Assembly (NCBI GenBank): GCA_038210135.1
Contig: JBBQWZ010000027.1
Location: forward strand, 1-64,000
Length of the DNA stretch: 64,000 nucleotides
Direction: 5' to 3'
Source: JBBQWZ01 sp038210135
GTDB taxonomy: Bacteria > Acidobacteriota > Terriglobia > Bryobacterales > Bryobacteraceae
Shown piece by piece: positions 25,479-34,780 of this stretch. The notes beneath the pieces are model-generated. The model was not told the origin of the DNA. It did no database searches and was given only the letters and a program-made list of their open reading frames with translations. The number at the start of each line of letters is the position of its first letter. Position 1 is the stretch's first letter. A program made the position numbers and the translations under genes.

Positions 25479-28400
25479 TTAGAACGTGATCTTGCCGGAG
25501 ATCTGCAGGATCCGGTTATCGAGCGTCTGGCTGGCGTAGGTTCCGAAGTTGGTGGTCGGCGTAAACGTGATCACCGGATTCAGAGTGCCAGGCGTGGCGG
25601 TGAAGTTGTATTTGCCGTTGCGAATATTGCTCGCCAGGAAGTTGGCCTGGTTGAGAGCGTTGAAGGCGTCGAGAGCCATTGAGAACTTGATGCGTTCGTA
25701 AATGGTGAACGATTTGGAGACGCGCAGATCCCAGTTGGCGATGGTCGGACCGTACTGCGTGTTACGGCCAAACTGCGGGATGCGCTCGTTGGCGGAGTTG
25801 GTGTCGTTGTTGGCATCGCCGCCAACCGCCAGGCTGTAAGGCTGGCCGGTCTGGGCGAGGATGGTGCCGCTAAGCTGCCAACCACCGATCAGCAGGCGGG
25901 CGACCTTGGGTGCCCCGTTGAAGTAATTCAGATCCCAGACGAAGTTGGTCACCACGCGATGGCGCTGGTCGTTGACGCTGGCTGCGCGATCAAGCGACGG
26001 GATGGTCGGATACTGGACAATCTTCGCCTCGTCGCCGCCGTTGAACGGCACGACGCTGGTGAAGTCCGGGGCGGTGTCGATGGCCTTTGAGAAGGTGTAC
26101 GACAGGTTGACCGTGTAGTTGTGCGAGAAGCGGCGATTCATGGCCAGAGTGAAGCCGTTATAGTAGCTGTCGGCGCCGCTTTCGAAGACTTCGACGCGGG
26201 CGAATTTAGACAGGGGACGCTGCGGGGAGCCCTGGAAACCGGGGTAGCGGAGAAGCGTGAGGTTGCCGATTCCCGCCAAGGTGACACTGACCGGGACGGC
26301 CGGGAACAGGTTGACGTCGCGGGTGCGGGCGAGGTGCTCGCCGCGAACATTCAGGTAGGTGAGCGAGATGGTTGTATTCTTGACCGGCTCGAATTCGATG
26401 CCGAGGCTGCCCTGGAGGACGAGCGGCGACTGGAAGGTTTTGTCGAACAGCAGAATCGACGGAGCCGCCAGAGTTCCGAGGCCGGTGGGCTGCGACGTGA
26501 AGTTATTCGGATAGGTTGGAATCGCGGAACCGGTGAAGGTGAGCGATGCGGCGCTGATGCCGTTCTGGTTGTACGCGGTCGAAGTCAGGATCTGGGGGAT
26601 GCGTCCCCAGAAGAAACCATAGCCGCCGCGGATCACGAATTTATTCGTGTTGAGGGGCTTGTAGGCGAAACCGAAACGCGGACCAAAGTCCTTCTTGTCG
26701 GTGTTGAGCGCGGAGGTGTCGAGGCCGAAGGCGGCGAGACCAGCGTCGGGATTGCGGACGGGCGGCGCGGTAAGTAGCGCCAGATCGTAGCGCAAGCCGT
26801 AGTTGACGGTCAGCTTCGGCGTGACGCGGAATTCGTCCTGCACGTAGAGTCCGATTTCGGTGAAATCGGGGTGGGTGGTGAAACCGTCGGTGCCGGTGCC
26901 GGGGAAGGCCTGGACGAACGACGCGGGCTTTCCGGCGAAATAATCGGAGTAGCTGTTGAACGTGTACGATCCGCGAGCGTTGCCGGCGAAGTAGTTCGAG
27001 ATGCTGTTGTGGTTGATGTCGAAGCCGGCTTTGAAAGTGTGGCGGCCGGAGGTGCGGGTGACGTTGTCGGCGAACTGCACTCCCTTGATGTTGGCGAAGC
27101 GCGGGGTGATGGCGCTCGAACCGAATTGCAGGGCTAAAACGCCATTCTGGCGCAGGACGGTTTCCGCGTTCTGGGTATAGGCGACGCTCGGTTCGTCGTC
27201 GCGCAGAGACTGGAAGCGGAATTCGTTTATCATCTTTGGGCTGAGGATGCTGCTGAAAGACGCGGACAACGTATCGGTAAGCACCTTGGCGTCGCCGGAG
27301 TGTTCGAAGGCGACCTGGTTGCCTGAAGATTCGAGGCCCTTGCCGGTGAAGCGCTGCGAGTTGTAGCGGACGGACAGGCGGTGCTTGTCGCTGATTTGGA
27401 GGTCGTTCTTGATCAGGATGACGTCCTGGTTGAAGCCCAGCGTGTAGGGCGTCAACTTCGAGTTGAGTAGAGCAATTCCGGCGGCATTCGCGGGATTGGC
27501 AAGGTCAGCGGCTGGAATCGGGGTGCCGAGGAATACGGCGTTCGGCAGGGTGCGGCGCTGGCCGTCGTAATTGAAGAAGAAGAAATCCTTGTTCTTGCCG
27601 TTGAACACTTTGGGGATGATGACGGGTCCGCCGAGGGTGGCTCCGAATTGATTGACGTGGAAGGGCTGGCGAACGCGCCCGACGGAGTTATTGATCCATG
27701 TATTGGCGTTCAGTTCGCGATCGCGGAAGTACTCGAAGACGGAACCATGAAAATCATTGGTGCCGGAGCGGGTGACGACGTTGACGACGGCGCCGCCGGC
27801 GCGGCCGAGTTCGGCTGAGAAGCCGTTCGAGTTGACCTGAAACTCTTCGACGGAATCGACGGAGAACTGGTAGGGAGCACGGTTCGTCCCGGTGCGGCCG
27901 AGCGACTGGCCGTAGAAGGTGTTGTTGTTGTCGGCGCCATCCACTTGAATGCTGTTCAAGGTTCCGCGCTGGCCGGCGAAGCTGAGGTCGCCGCCGCGGA
28001 CGTCTTTGGTGACACCGGGGCTCAGCAGGACGAAGTTGAGGAAGTCGCGGCCATTGATGCCGAGGTTCTGGATTTGCTTCGAGTCGACGTGGGTGGTGAC
28101 AGCGGATCGGGTGGTCTCGATGGCGGCGACGGTTTCCTGCACGTTGACCTGTTCGGCCTGGGCGGAAACGGAAAGCTGCATATCGAGGGTCTTTTCCTGG
28201 CTGACGCCAACCTTCACGTTGGCGACCTTGCGGTCGGCGAAGCCTTTGGATTTGGTGGTGATGGCGTATTCGCCGACCGGCAAAGCGACGAGGGTGTAGG
28301 CGCCCAAGCTGCCGCTTTCGGTCGAGCGTTCAAGGCCGGTGTTGACGTTGCGGGCGGTGACTTGCGCGTTCGGCACCGCCGAGCCTGAGGCATCGGTGAC

Positions 28401-28499
28401 GGTTCCGGTTATGGAGCCGGTATTGGACTGCTGGGCGTTTGCCAGCGACGCAAGCGAGAGCGCACTTATGGCCAGAAGAGTTGTGAATCGAATTTGCAT
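25479..28499 (-). CDS. TonB-dependent receptor with carboxypeptidase-regulatory-like domain
   Basis: From ATG 28499, with AGGAG six bases upstream, the 1006-residue protein has a signal peptide (MQIRFTTLLAISALSLASL to ANA). A CarboxypepD_reg-like domain follows (about 28-100: GSITGTVTDASGSAVPNAQV), then a plug (LGINGRDFLNFVLLSPGV) and a long beta-barrel ending in ILQISGKITF with the terminal Phe of outer-membrane proteins. This oar-like architecture is expanded in Acidobacteria and is thought to import large ligands such as oligosaccharides or peptides with TonB-ExbBD energy. The frame is open further upstream to 28982, but that part is basic and non-homologous. Confidence 0.9.
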   Translation of the reverse strand: MQIRFTTLLAISALSLASLANAQQSNTGSITGTVTDASGSAVPNAQVTARNVNTGLERSTESGSLGAYTLVALPVGEYAITTKSKGFADRKVANVKVGVSQEKTLDMQLSVSAQAEQVNVQETVAAIETTRSAVTTHVDSKQIQNLGINGRDFLNFVLLSPGVTKDVRGGDLSFAGQRGTLNSIQVDGADNNNTFYGQSLGRTGTNRAPYQFSVDSVEEFQVNSNGFSAELGRAGGAVVNVVTRSGTNDFHGSVFEYFRDRELNANTWINNSVGRVRQPFHVNQFGATLGGPVIIPKVFNGKNKDFFFFNYDGQRRTLPNAVFLGTPIPAADLANPANAAGIALLNSKLTPYTLGFNQDVILIKNDLQISDKHRLSVRYNSQRFTGKGLESSGNQVAFEHSGDAKVLTDTLSASFSSILSPKMINEFRFQSLRDDEPSVAYTQNAETVLRQNGVLALQFGSSAITPRFANIKGVQFADNVTRTSGRHTFKAGFDINHNSISNYFAGNARGSYTFNSYSDYFAGKPASFVQAFPGTGTDGFTTHPDFTEIGLYVQDEFRVTPKLTVNYGLRYDLALLTAPPVRNPDAGLAAFGLDTSALNTDKKDFGPRFGFAYKPLNTNKFVIRGGYGFFWGRIPQILTSTAYNQNGISAASLTFTGSAIPTYPNNFTSQPTGLGTLAAPSILLFDKTFQSPLVLQGSLGIEFEPVKNTTISLTYLNVRGEHLARTRDVNLFPAVPVSVTLAGIGNLTLLRYPGFQGSPQRPLSKFARVEVFESGADSYYNGFTLAMNRRFSHNYTVNLSYTFSKAIDTAPDFTSVVPFNGGDEAKIVQYPTIPSLDRAASVNDQRHRVVTNFVWDLNYFNGAPKVARLLIGGWQLSGTILAQTGQPYSLAVGGDANNDTNSANERIPQFGRNTQYGPTIANWDLRVSKSFTIYERIKFSMALDAFNALNQANFLASNIRNGKYNFTATPGTLNPVITFTPTTNFGTYASQTLDNRILQISGKITF

Positions 28500-28558
28500 T
28501 TTGCTCCTGCGGCTTCTTCGAGGAAGCTCGTTGTTCGTTTGAGGGTTCGGGGGAACTT

Positions 28559-28828
28559 TTATTGTAACGCGGGGACCGCCGCGGTCTGAGACTTTTTCGG
28601 CGGGAGCAATTCGCGCGACCATTTGCGCGCGAATTGCGCGTCGGCGAGCCGGGCAGCAAGAGTAATGAGCGGCGCCGCGATCGCGAAGGGACAGATGATC
28701 GCCGCCCAGCGGGTTTCTGAGATCCAAGCGCCGCCGATACGGAAGACGTCGAGGGTCAGCTTGATGTAGCTGCCGTGTTCGCCGCGCATGCCCGAAAAGC
28801 GGGTGTGGACATGCAGGTCGCATTTCAT
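28559..28828 (-). pseudogene. PHP-domain N-terminal stub joined to a hydrophobic tail
   Basis: The first 14 residues MKCDLHVHTRFSGM are the metal-binding start of PHP-domain phosphoesterases (motif HVHT). The normal continuation (CTxPxxxRICRES-like) is replaced by RGEHGSYIKLTLDVFRIGGA, then a membrane-like segment (WAAIICPFAIAAPLITLAA), and the frame stops after 89 residues. No ribosome binding site is seen. It looks like a deletion product that joined two unrelated genes. A short real membrane protein is less likely. Confidence 0.45.
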
Positions 28829-28980
28829 ACGACCGTTGTAGCTGGAGTGTGGTTACAGCTTGGTGTTTGGCGCGTAACATTTCGGCACTGAATTGTTTGA
28901 CAGACATTTTTTGCCAGACTTGTTGCAGCGGGGTGGCAATTTCGCCGCGTCGTGGTCTTCTTGGATACGGAGGAGAGAGC

Positions 28981-29307
28981 ATGTCACAGGATGACTACGC
29001 GATCGCTGCGGGATGGGCGAATCGGATCGAAGCGGCGATGCGGGAAGCGGGGATGTGGCAGGATCAGCCTCTGCCGGACGAAGCCTATCAATTCACGAAG
29101 GCGTTCGCGATGGACACGATGGCGTTCTCGCAATGGCTCCAGTTCATTTTTCTGGCGCGGATCCGGTCGATCATCGAGGAACGGGGAAAGTTTCCGGCGC
29201 AAAGCATGGTGGCGGCCCAAGCGGTGAGAGAGTTCGACACCGTCCGTGAGGCGTCCGAGGTGTCATCCGTGCTGTCGCAATTCGACAGGTGGATCAATCA
29301 CCGCTAG
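28981..29307 (+). CDS. YqcC-like (DUF446) protein
   Basis: ATG 28981 follows a strong GGAGGAGAG ribosome binding site. The 108-residue product has AFSQWLQFIFLARIRSIIE (about 50-68) and SMVAAQAVREFD, matching YqcC/DUF446, a small helical family often encoded beside pseudouridine synthase TruC in proteobacteria. Its biochemical function is unknown. There is no truC here. It converges on the ankyrin gene, and the two stop codons share the palindrome CTAG. Confidence 0.75.
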   Translation: MSQDDYAIAAGWANRIEAAMREAGMWQDQPLPDEAYQFTKAFAMDTMAFSQWLQFIFLARIRSIIEERGKFPAQSMVAAQAVREFDTVREASEVSSVLSQFDRWINHR

Positions 29308-31250
29308 CGGGACGCGGTTTTCGAAGGGACGGGAGCGGCGTAGATCAGGCCGGTGGTGGCCCAGGCGGTTCCGGCGGCTGAAATCCACTGATCGTGATCA
29401 TGCGGAAAGCCGCTTTGGAAATAGGGCTGAAACTTGGCGGAGCGGCTTTTGACGTACCAGGAACCGTCCGCGTGCTGGGTGCGCAGCAGGAATTCGACGC
29501 CGCGGCGGTAGGCTTCGCCGGTGACCGGAATGCCGAGTTCATGAAGCGTGTACAACGTCTGGCCAGTGGCATAGGCATCGCTCGCTAGTTCCGGAGTCTG
29601 GCCCCAACCTCCGTCGGCGCGTTGGAGAGCGAGCAATTTGCGGATTCCTTCGGCGCGCTTCGCCGGATCGTAATTCGCCCAATGCAGACCAAGCAGTTGG
29701 AAATTGCGGTCCTCGGTGGTGACGGGTTCGGCGGCGGCGAGCCACTTCGCGGCGCGGTCCGTGCGACCAGCGAATTCAGCCTTGCGGCCGGAAGGCGCAT
29801 AGACCTTGTAGATGCGAATCCCAAGAGCAGTGATGGTGAAGTCGCCGTCCTCGACGGGCGGGCGGGCTACGGCGTTGCGATGCCAGCATCCGTCGGTGCG
29901 CTGTTCGCTGGCGAGGTTGTGAATGATGGCATCGGTCGTACGATCGGCGGGGACGTTGTCGACGGCAAGATGGAACAGCGCGTAGGCGAGCGTATCGGCG
30001 GCTCCGCCGGGATCGAGGCGCTGCAGCAGAAGTTGCTCCTGCGAGAGGAAGGTGAGCCGGATGGTTTCGGATTGTTCCTTGGCGGCCTTCTCGTCCACGC
30101 GGAAGCCATTTGCGCGCGCGGCGGTCAACGCCAGCGAGGCGACGTTGCCGGAGTGGCACGCGACGCAGCCGCCTTCGTTATGGAAAACATCGTTGCTTTT
30201 CTGAAGAAGCGGAAGGCTTCGATCGACCGCGGTTCGAAGGGTCGGGACTTTATCTTTGGTGGACAGGGCAGCGGGCGCCGCGGCGGGCGGGAGACCGAGA
30301 GCCTGGAGCACTTGCGGCTTATTGTACTTTCGCGCCCAATCGACGGCCGTGTCGCCGTCGCGATCCTTGATCGTGAGGCTGGCGCCTTTCGCGACCAGCA
30401 GGCGAACGACACCCGGATCCGGCCTATCGGTCGCGATGGCCAGCATCAGCGGCGTCATGCCGCGCACGTCGAGCGCGTCGATTTTCGCGCCTGCGTCGAT
30501 GAGCGTCTGGACTGCGCCCATGCCACCGTAAGCAGTGGCGAGGATGAGCGGAGTAAACAGGCCGAGCGCGACGGGGCCCCTCTTTACTCCAGGCCCGACC
30601 TGCGGAGGACTGGTCGCGTTGACATCGGCCCCGTGCGCGAGCAGCATCTTGATCATGCTGACGTCGCCCACGGCGCTGGCGTTCTGGAGCGCGCGGCCGA
30701 GATCCATGGGATGCGGATGCGGATCTTTGGTCAGGATGAGTTTGAGGCTGATGGGATCGGCGGCGTCGGCGGCGGCGGAAAGGGGCGAGAGACCGGTGGC
30801 GTCGCGGACCGCTGTCGCGGCTCCGTTGTCGAGGAGTAGTTTGACCACTGGGGCGCCGCCATGGTGGGTGGCAGCGACGAGTAGCGGCGTCCGCTTCTGC
30901 TTCGACATGGTGTTGACATTCGCGCCTTTATTGACGAGCAGGCGAACCTTTTCGAGATCGTAGGTGCACCAGAGAAGCGCGGTGGCATCGAAATCGTTCT
31001 TCGCATTTACGTCGGCGCCGGCATCGATCAAGAGCTTCATCGCGTCCAAGCTGCCGTAGGCGGCGGCGAGCATCAGCGGGGTGGCTCCGCGCTTGTCGCG
31101 CGCATCGACGCCGGAAGCTTTAATGAGGGTCCTAAGGCTGGCGAGGTCGTCGTTTCGAATCGCCTGATAGGCGCGTTCCGCGGTATCGGCGGGAGCGGCC
31201 CAAAGAGAAGTGAGGCTGACAAGCAGAACTGGGACGGTGCGAAGCAGCAT
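29304..31250 (-). CDS. Ankyrin-repeat / CxxCH / cyclase-like toroid fusion protein
   Basis: From ATG 31250 (GGAGG eight bases upstream) the 648-residue product has a signal peptide (MLLRTVPVLLVSLTSLWAA). About seven or eight ankyrin repeats follow (roughly 25-330; for example RGATPLMLAAAYGSLDAMKL). Next comes a heme-type motif CVACH near 385 and a C-terminal region of repeated helices with QRADGGWGQT and QHADGSWYV, the QW-like motifs of squalene cyclase/prenyltransferase toroids. It is exported, so the ankyrins probably act in the periplasm. The combination suggests a c-type heme-bearing protein interaction module. Catalytic Asp motifs of true cyclases (DXDD) are not evident. Confidence 0.75.
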   Translation of the reverse strand: MLLRTVPVLLVSLTSLWAAPADTAERAYQAIRNDDLASLRTLIKASGVDARDKRGATPLMLAAAYGSLDAMKLLIDAGADVNAKNDFDATALLWCTYDLEKVRLLVNKGANVNTMSKQKRTPLLVAATHHGGAPVVKLLLDNGAATAVRDATGLSPLSAAADAADPISLKLILTKDPHPHPMDLGRALQNASAVGDVSMIKMLLAHGADVNATSPPQVGPGVKRGPVALGLFTPLILATAYGGMGAVQTLIDAGAKIDALDVRGMTPLMLAIATDRPDPGVVRLLVAKGASLTIKDRDGDTAVDWARKYNKPQVLQALGLPPAAAPAALSTKDKVPTLRTAVDRSLPLLQKSNDVFHNEGGCVACHSGNVASLALTAARANGFRVDEKAAKEQSETIRLTFLSQEQLLLQRLDPGGAADTLAYALFHLAVDNVPADRTTDAIIHNLASEQRTDGCWHRNAVARPPVEDGDFTITALGIRIYKVYAPSGRKAEFAGRTDRAAKWLAAAEPVTTEDRNFQLLGLHWANYDPAKRAEGIRKLLALQRADGGWGQTPELASDAYATGQTLYTLHELGIPVTGEAYRRGVEFLLRTQHADGSWYVKSRSAKFQPYFQSGFPHDHDQWISAAGTAWATTGLIYAAPVPSKTASR

Positions 31251-31373
31251 GGGTAAATCCTCCGGAGACGCCAGCACCCGATATCTGCTGGTGCGCGATT
31301 GTCCTCTAAGATAGCGCGGATTCAAGCGCAGAAAGCTCGGGGGAGGCAGGCTGGCCGCGATATCATAGTAGAC

Positions 31374-32594
31374 ATGGATAGCCGCCAGGATTCCCGCCGC
31401 CGCTTTTTAGGCAAGGTCGCCGGACTTGCCGGCACCCTCGCGACGGCCGCGCCGCAGACCGTGTTGGGTGCGAGCGAGCGCGTCCGGCTGGGGTGGATCG
31501 GGGCCGGTGATCGCGGCACGGAATTGCTGCGCCAAGCGCTCGCTTGCCGGGGCACGGAAATCGTCGGTATCGCCGATGTTTATACGAAGCGCATTGAAGC
31601 CGCGAAGGCGCTGGTTCCGAACGCGAAGACCTATCTCGATCATCGACGCATGCTCGAGGACAAATCGATTGACGCGGTGGTGATTGCGACTCCGCAGCAT
31701 TTGCATGCGGAGCATTTCATCCATGCGATCCAGGCAGGCAAACACGTCTACCAGGAAAAGACGATGGCGTTTACGGTGGAGCACGCGAAGAAAATGCGCG
31801 CGGCTTACCGGCCGGTGATGAACAAGCAGGTGGTCCAGGTGGGACATCAATCGTGCTCTTCCGGCCAAATACAGGATTCGCTGGCTTTCCTGGCGGACGG
31901 CAAAGTCGGAAAGATCACCTCGATCGAAGCGCACATGTACCGCAATACTCCGCACGGCAAGCCGCAATGGAGCCGTCCGGTGGGCGCGGATGTAAATCCG
32001 GAAAACGTGCTTTGGGAGAGTTTCCTGGGCGATCGGCCGAAGCGTGAATTCGACGCGCAGCGATTCATCAACTGGCGTTTCTTCTGGGATTATTCGGGCG
32101 GCAATGTGTACGAGAACATGTGCCACCAGACTTCGTTCTGGTACAAGGTCCTGGGCCTGCAGATTCCGAAGCAGGTGACGATGACGGGCGGGCTGTATCT
32201 GTGGAAAGACGGCCGCGAAGTTCCGGACACGATGCACGTGTCGATGGAGCATTTCGAAGAAGTGCAATTCAACTGGAGTTCGGGCTTCGGTAACTCGCGC
32301 CTCGGCGTAACAGAGGACGTGCTTGGGACGGACGGAACCATTTCGAAAGGCCAGCAGATCCGCTACCAGCCGGAACGGGTCAATCGTCCGCAGGGCGTCG
32401 AGCTGGTCGGTAGTCAGCCGACAGCGCCGCTGGCGCACATGGAAAACTTCCTCGATTGCGTGCGGAATTTCAAAGAACCGAACTGCCCGTTCGATCTCGG
32501 CTTCCGGGTTTCGATTGGGGCGCGGATGGCCGTTGAAAGCTACCGCCAGGGCCGCACGGTGAAGTGGGATTCGTCGCGCGAAGAGATCGTGTAA
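31374..32594 (+). CDS. Tat-exported Gfo/Idh/MocA-family oxidoreductase
   Basis: From ATG 31374 the 406-residue product opens with the twin-arginine signal DSRRRFLGKVAGLAGTLATA. The Rossmann domain follows (VRLGWIGAGDRGTELLRQA), with DAVVIATPQHLH and AGKHVYQEKTMAFTVE containing the family's EKP-like lysine as EKT. The C-terminal alpha/beta domain follows. Members oxidise or reduce sugars with NAD(P); exported versions in Acidobacteria and Planctomycetes retain cofactor. It divides the genome with the ankyrin gene, which runs the other way from about 120 bases upstream. Confidence 0.88.
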   Translation: MDSRQDSRRRFLGKVAGLAGTLATAAPQTVLGASERVRLGWIGAGDRGTELLRQALACRGTEIVGIADVYTKRIEAAKALVPNAKTYLDHRRMLEDKSIDAVVIATPQHLHAEHFIHAIQAGKHVYQEKTMAFTVEHAKKMRAAYRPVMNKQVVQVGHQSCSSGQIQDSLAFLADGKVGKITSIEAHMYRNTPHGKPQWSRPVGADVNPENVLWESFLGDRPKREFDAQRFINWRFFWDYSGGNVYENMCHQTSFWYKVLGLQIPKQVTMTGGLYLWKDGREVPDTMHVSMEHFEEVQFNWSSGFGNSRLGVTEDVLGTDGTISKGQQIRYQPERVNRPQGVELVGSQPTAPLAHMENFLDCVRNFKEPNCPFDLGFRVSIGARMAVESYRQGRTVKWDSSREEIV

Positions 32595-32707
32595 GAGCCA
32601 GGTTCCCCATATTTTTGGGCCGGAATGCCGCATATGGCATAGTGATAGTTCGGATGGTCCGCGCTTACCGGCGCACGGCCTTCCTCAGCAAAGGCACCCC
32701 ACAACCC

Positions 32708-33850
32708 ATGGACTTTGGATACTCGCAAGAGCAAATACATTTGCGTAAGGCGGTTCGTGAATTCGCGGAAGGCGAACTCGCTCCGCACACGATGGAATGG
32801 GACGAATCGCAGGAATTCCCTGTGGAAACGTTCAAGAAAGCGGGAAAGCTGGGTTTCCTTGCACCCGTGTTCCCGGAAGATCTTGGCGGCGCCGGACTCA
32901 GCTACATCGATTATTCGATCCTGATGGAGGAGTTCGCGCGCGTGGATCCGTCGATCGCGCTGAGCCTGGCCGCGCACGTGTCGCTCTGCACGAACCACAT
33001 TTACATTGCGGGGACGCGCGAGCAGCAGTTGAAATATATTCCGAAGCTGGCGTCCGGCGAATGGATCGGATGCTGGTCGCTGACGGAACCGGAAGCGGGT
33101 TCAGACGCGGGCGGCACGCGCTCGACGGCGGTCCGCGAGGGCGACAACTGGGTACTGAACGGCTCGAAAACATTCTGCACCAACGCGCACGTCGCGCAGG
33201 TTTGCGTGGCGATGGCGGTGACGGATCGGGCCGCGTCGCAGCGTGGCATTTCGGCTTTCATTCTTGAAGAAGGGACGAAGGGCCTGCGCACCGGCAAGAA
33301 GGAAAACAAGCTGGGGATGCGCTGCAGTCCGACGGGCGAAGTGATTTTCTCGGACTGCCACATACCGGATTCGCAGATGGTTGGCAAGCCTGGGGAAGGC
33401 TTCGTCGATTCGTTGCGAGTGCTCGATGGCGGACGAATTTCGATTGCCGCGTTGGCATTGGGGTTGGCGCAGGGAGCTTACGAAGCGGGTCTGCGTTACT
33501 CGAAAACGCGAAAGCAGTTCGGCAGGCCGATCTCGGAGTTCCAGGCGATCCAATTCAAGCTGGCGGACATGGCGACGGAGATTGACGCTGCGCGCCTGAT
33601 GGTTTATCGCGCCGCCTGGTTGAAGGACAACGGGAAGAGCGTCAACAAAGAATCGGCGATGGCGAAGTTGTTTGCGTCCGAAGTCGCGGTCCGATGCGCC
33701 GACGAGGCGTTGCAGATCCACGGCGGCTACGGCTTCATCAAGGACTATCCGGTCGAGAAATTTTATCGCGACGTCAAGCTTTGCACGATTGGCGAAGGCA
33801 CCAGCGAAATTCAGCGGATGGTGATCGCGCGGCAGTTGCTGAAAAGTTAA
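32708..33850 (+). CDS. Acyl-CoA dehydrogenase
   Basis: ATG 32708 gives a 380-residue protein, the usual size. It contains WSLTEPEAGSDAGG and GSKTFCTNAHVAQV (FAD/substrate loop), QFGRPISEFQAIQFKLADM and ALQIHGGYGFIKDYPVEK. The catalytic base is E363 in IGEGTSEIQR. It introduces an alpha-beta double bond in short-chain acyl-CoA, passing electrons to ETF. An upstream in-frame extension to 32564 is rejected because the family starts at MDF. It heads a four-gene operon: the next gene begins on the base after its stop. Confidence 0.92.
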   Translation: MDFGYSQEQIHLRKAVREFAEGELAPHTMEWDESQEFPVETFKKAGKLGFLAPVFPEDLGGAGLSYIDYSILMEEFARVDPSIALSLAAHVSLCTNHIYIAGTREQQLKYIPKLASGEWIGCWSLTEPEAGSDAGGTRSTAVREGDNWVLNGSKTFCTNAHVAQVCVAMAVTDRAASQRGISAFILEEGTKGLRTGKKENKLGMRCSPTGEVIFSDCHIPDSQMVGKPGEGFVDSLRVLDGGRISIAALALGLAQGAYEAGLRYSKTRKQFGRPISEFQAIQFKLADMATEIDAARLMVYRAAWLKDNGKSVNKESAMAKLFASEVAVRCADEALQIHGGYGFIKDYPVEKFYRDVKLCTIGEGTSEIQRMVIARQLLKS

Positions 33851-34780
33851 ATGACGGAGCTTGCGACACGAGTCCGTGGAGGCGAGGTCCGCGCGCTGGC
33901 GCGTGCCGCGACGATGGTGGAGAATCGGCGGCCTGAAGCGGAGCCGTTGATGCGAGAGCTGTTTCCGTTCACGGGCAAGGCTCTGGTGATCGGCGTGACC
34001 GGCTCGCCGGGAGCGGGCAAGAGTACATTCTGCGATCAAATGGCGCGGGTATTGCGGGCGGAAGGCAAAAGCGTCGGCATCATCGCGGTCGATCCGACCA
34101 GCCCGTATTCCGGAGGCGCGATCCTGGGGGACCGGATCCGCATGCAGGATCATTATGCGGACGAGGGTGTGTTTATACGCTCCATGGCAACGCGCGGCGC
34201 GCTGGGTGGATTGGCGCGCGCGACGACGGATATGGCGCTGCTGCTCGATGCGGCGGGGCGCGACGTGGTGTTGATTGAGACGGTCGGAGTCGGGCAAGGC
34301 GAAGTGGAAATCGCAAGGCTCGCCGATGTCACAATCGTCGTTCTGGTGCCAGGCATGGGCGACGACGTACAGGCGATCAAGGCCGGTATCATGGAAATCG
34401 CCGACGTTTTTGTGATCAACAAGGCGGACCTTCCGGGCGCGGACAAACTGGAGCGCGAGCTGAAGAGCAACCTCAGTCTGTCGCACAGGCCGGACGGCTG
34501 GACGCCGCCGATCGTCCACACGATTGCGAGCGACGGCAAGGGAATCGAGGAGGCGCTGACGGCTTCGCGCGAATTTTCAGCCAGCGGACTGGTGGAGCGA
34601 AGGGCAGTCGAGCTGTGGCAATTCCGGCTGCGCGAGATGCTGCGGGATCGAATGCTGGAACGGCTTTCGCTGGAACGGCTGGACGCGTCCGCCGCGGATG
34701 TGGCCGCGCGGCGGGTCGATCCGTACTCTGTGATCGAGCGATGCATGACGGAATTTATGGCGGTCGAGGAGAAGAGTTGA
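33851..34780 (+). CDS. meaB: MeaB/ArgK-type GTPase, methylmalonyl-CoA mutase chaperone
   Basis: The 309-residue G3E GTPase has the P loop GSPGAGKS (51-58), the aspartate-containing DPTSPYSGGAILGDRIRM, the switch segment ETVGVGQGEVE and the guanine motif NKAD. MeaB protects and reloads cobalamin in methylmalonyl-CoA mutase or relatives. The gene abuts the acyl-CoA dehydrogenase stop and overlaps the next gene (TTGA). No mutase gene is in the window, so it must serve a mutase elsewhere. The context with acyl-CoA dehydrogenase suggests branched-chain or odd-chain acyl-CoA breakdown. Confidence 0.92.
   Translation: MTELATRVRGGEVRALARAATMVENRRPEAEPLMRELFPFTGKALVIGVTGSPGAGKSTFCDQMARVLRAEGKSVGIIAVDPTSPYSGGAILGDRIRMQDHYADEGVFIRSMATRGALGGLARATTDMALLLDAAGRDVVLIETVGVGQGEVEIARLADVTIVVLVPGMGDDVQAIKAGIMEIADVFVINKADLPGADKLERELKSNLSLSHRPDGWTPPIVHTIASDGKGIEEALTASREFSASGLVERRAVELWQFRLREMLRDRMLERLSLERLDASAADVAARRVDPYSVIERCMTEFMAVEEKS

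Noticed and set aside
28500..28982. N-terminal extension of the TonB receptor
   Set aside because: The frame is open upstream, but the signal peptide and AGGAG site fix the start at 28499.
29622..30839. 405-codon open frame opposite the ankyrin fusion gene
   Set aside because: Gly/Arg-rich antisense translation; the ankyrin repeats are certain on the minus strand.
33101..34519. 472-codon open frame opposite the acyl-CoA dehydrogenase and meaB
   Set aside because: It spans the boundary of two well-supported genes and has shadow composition.
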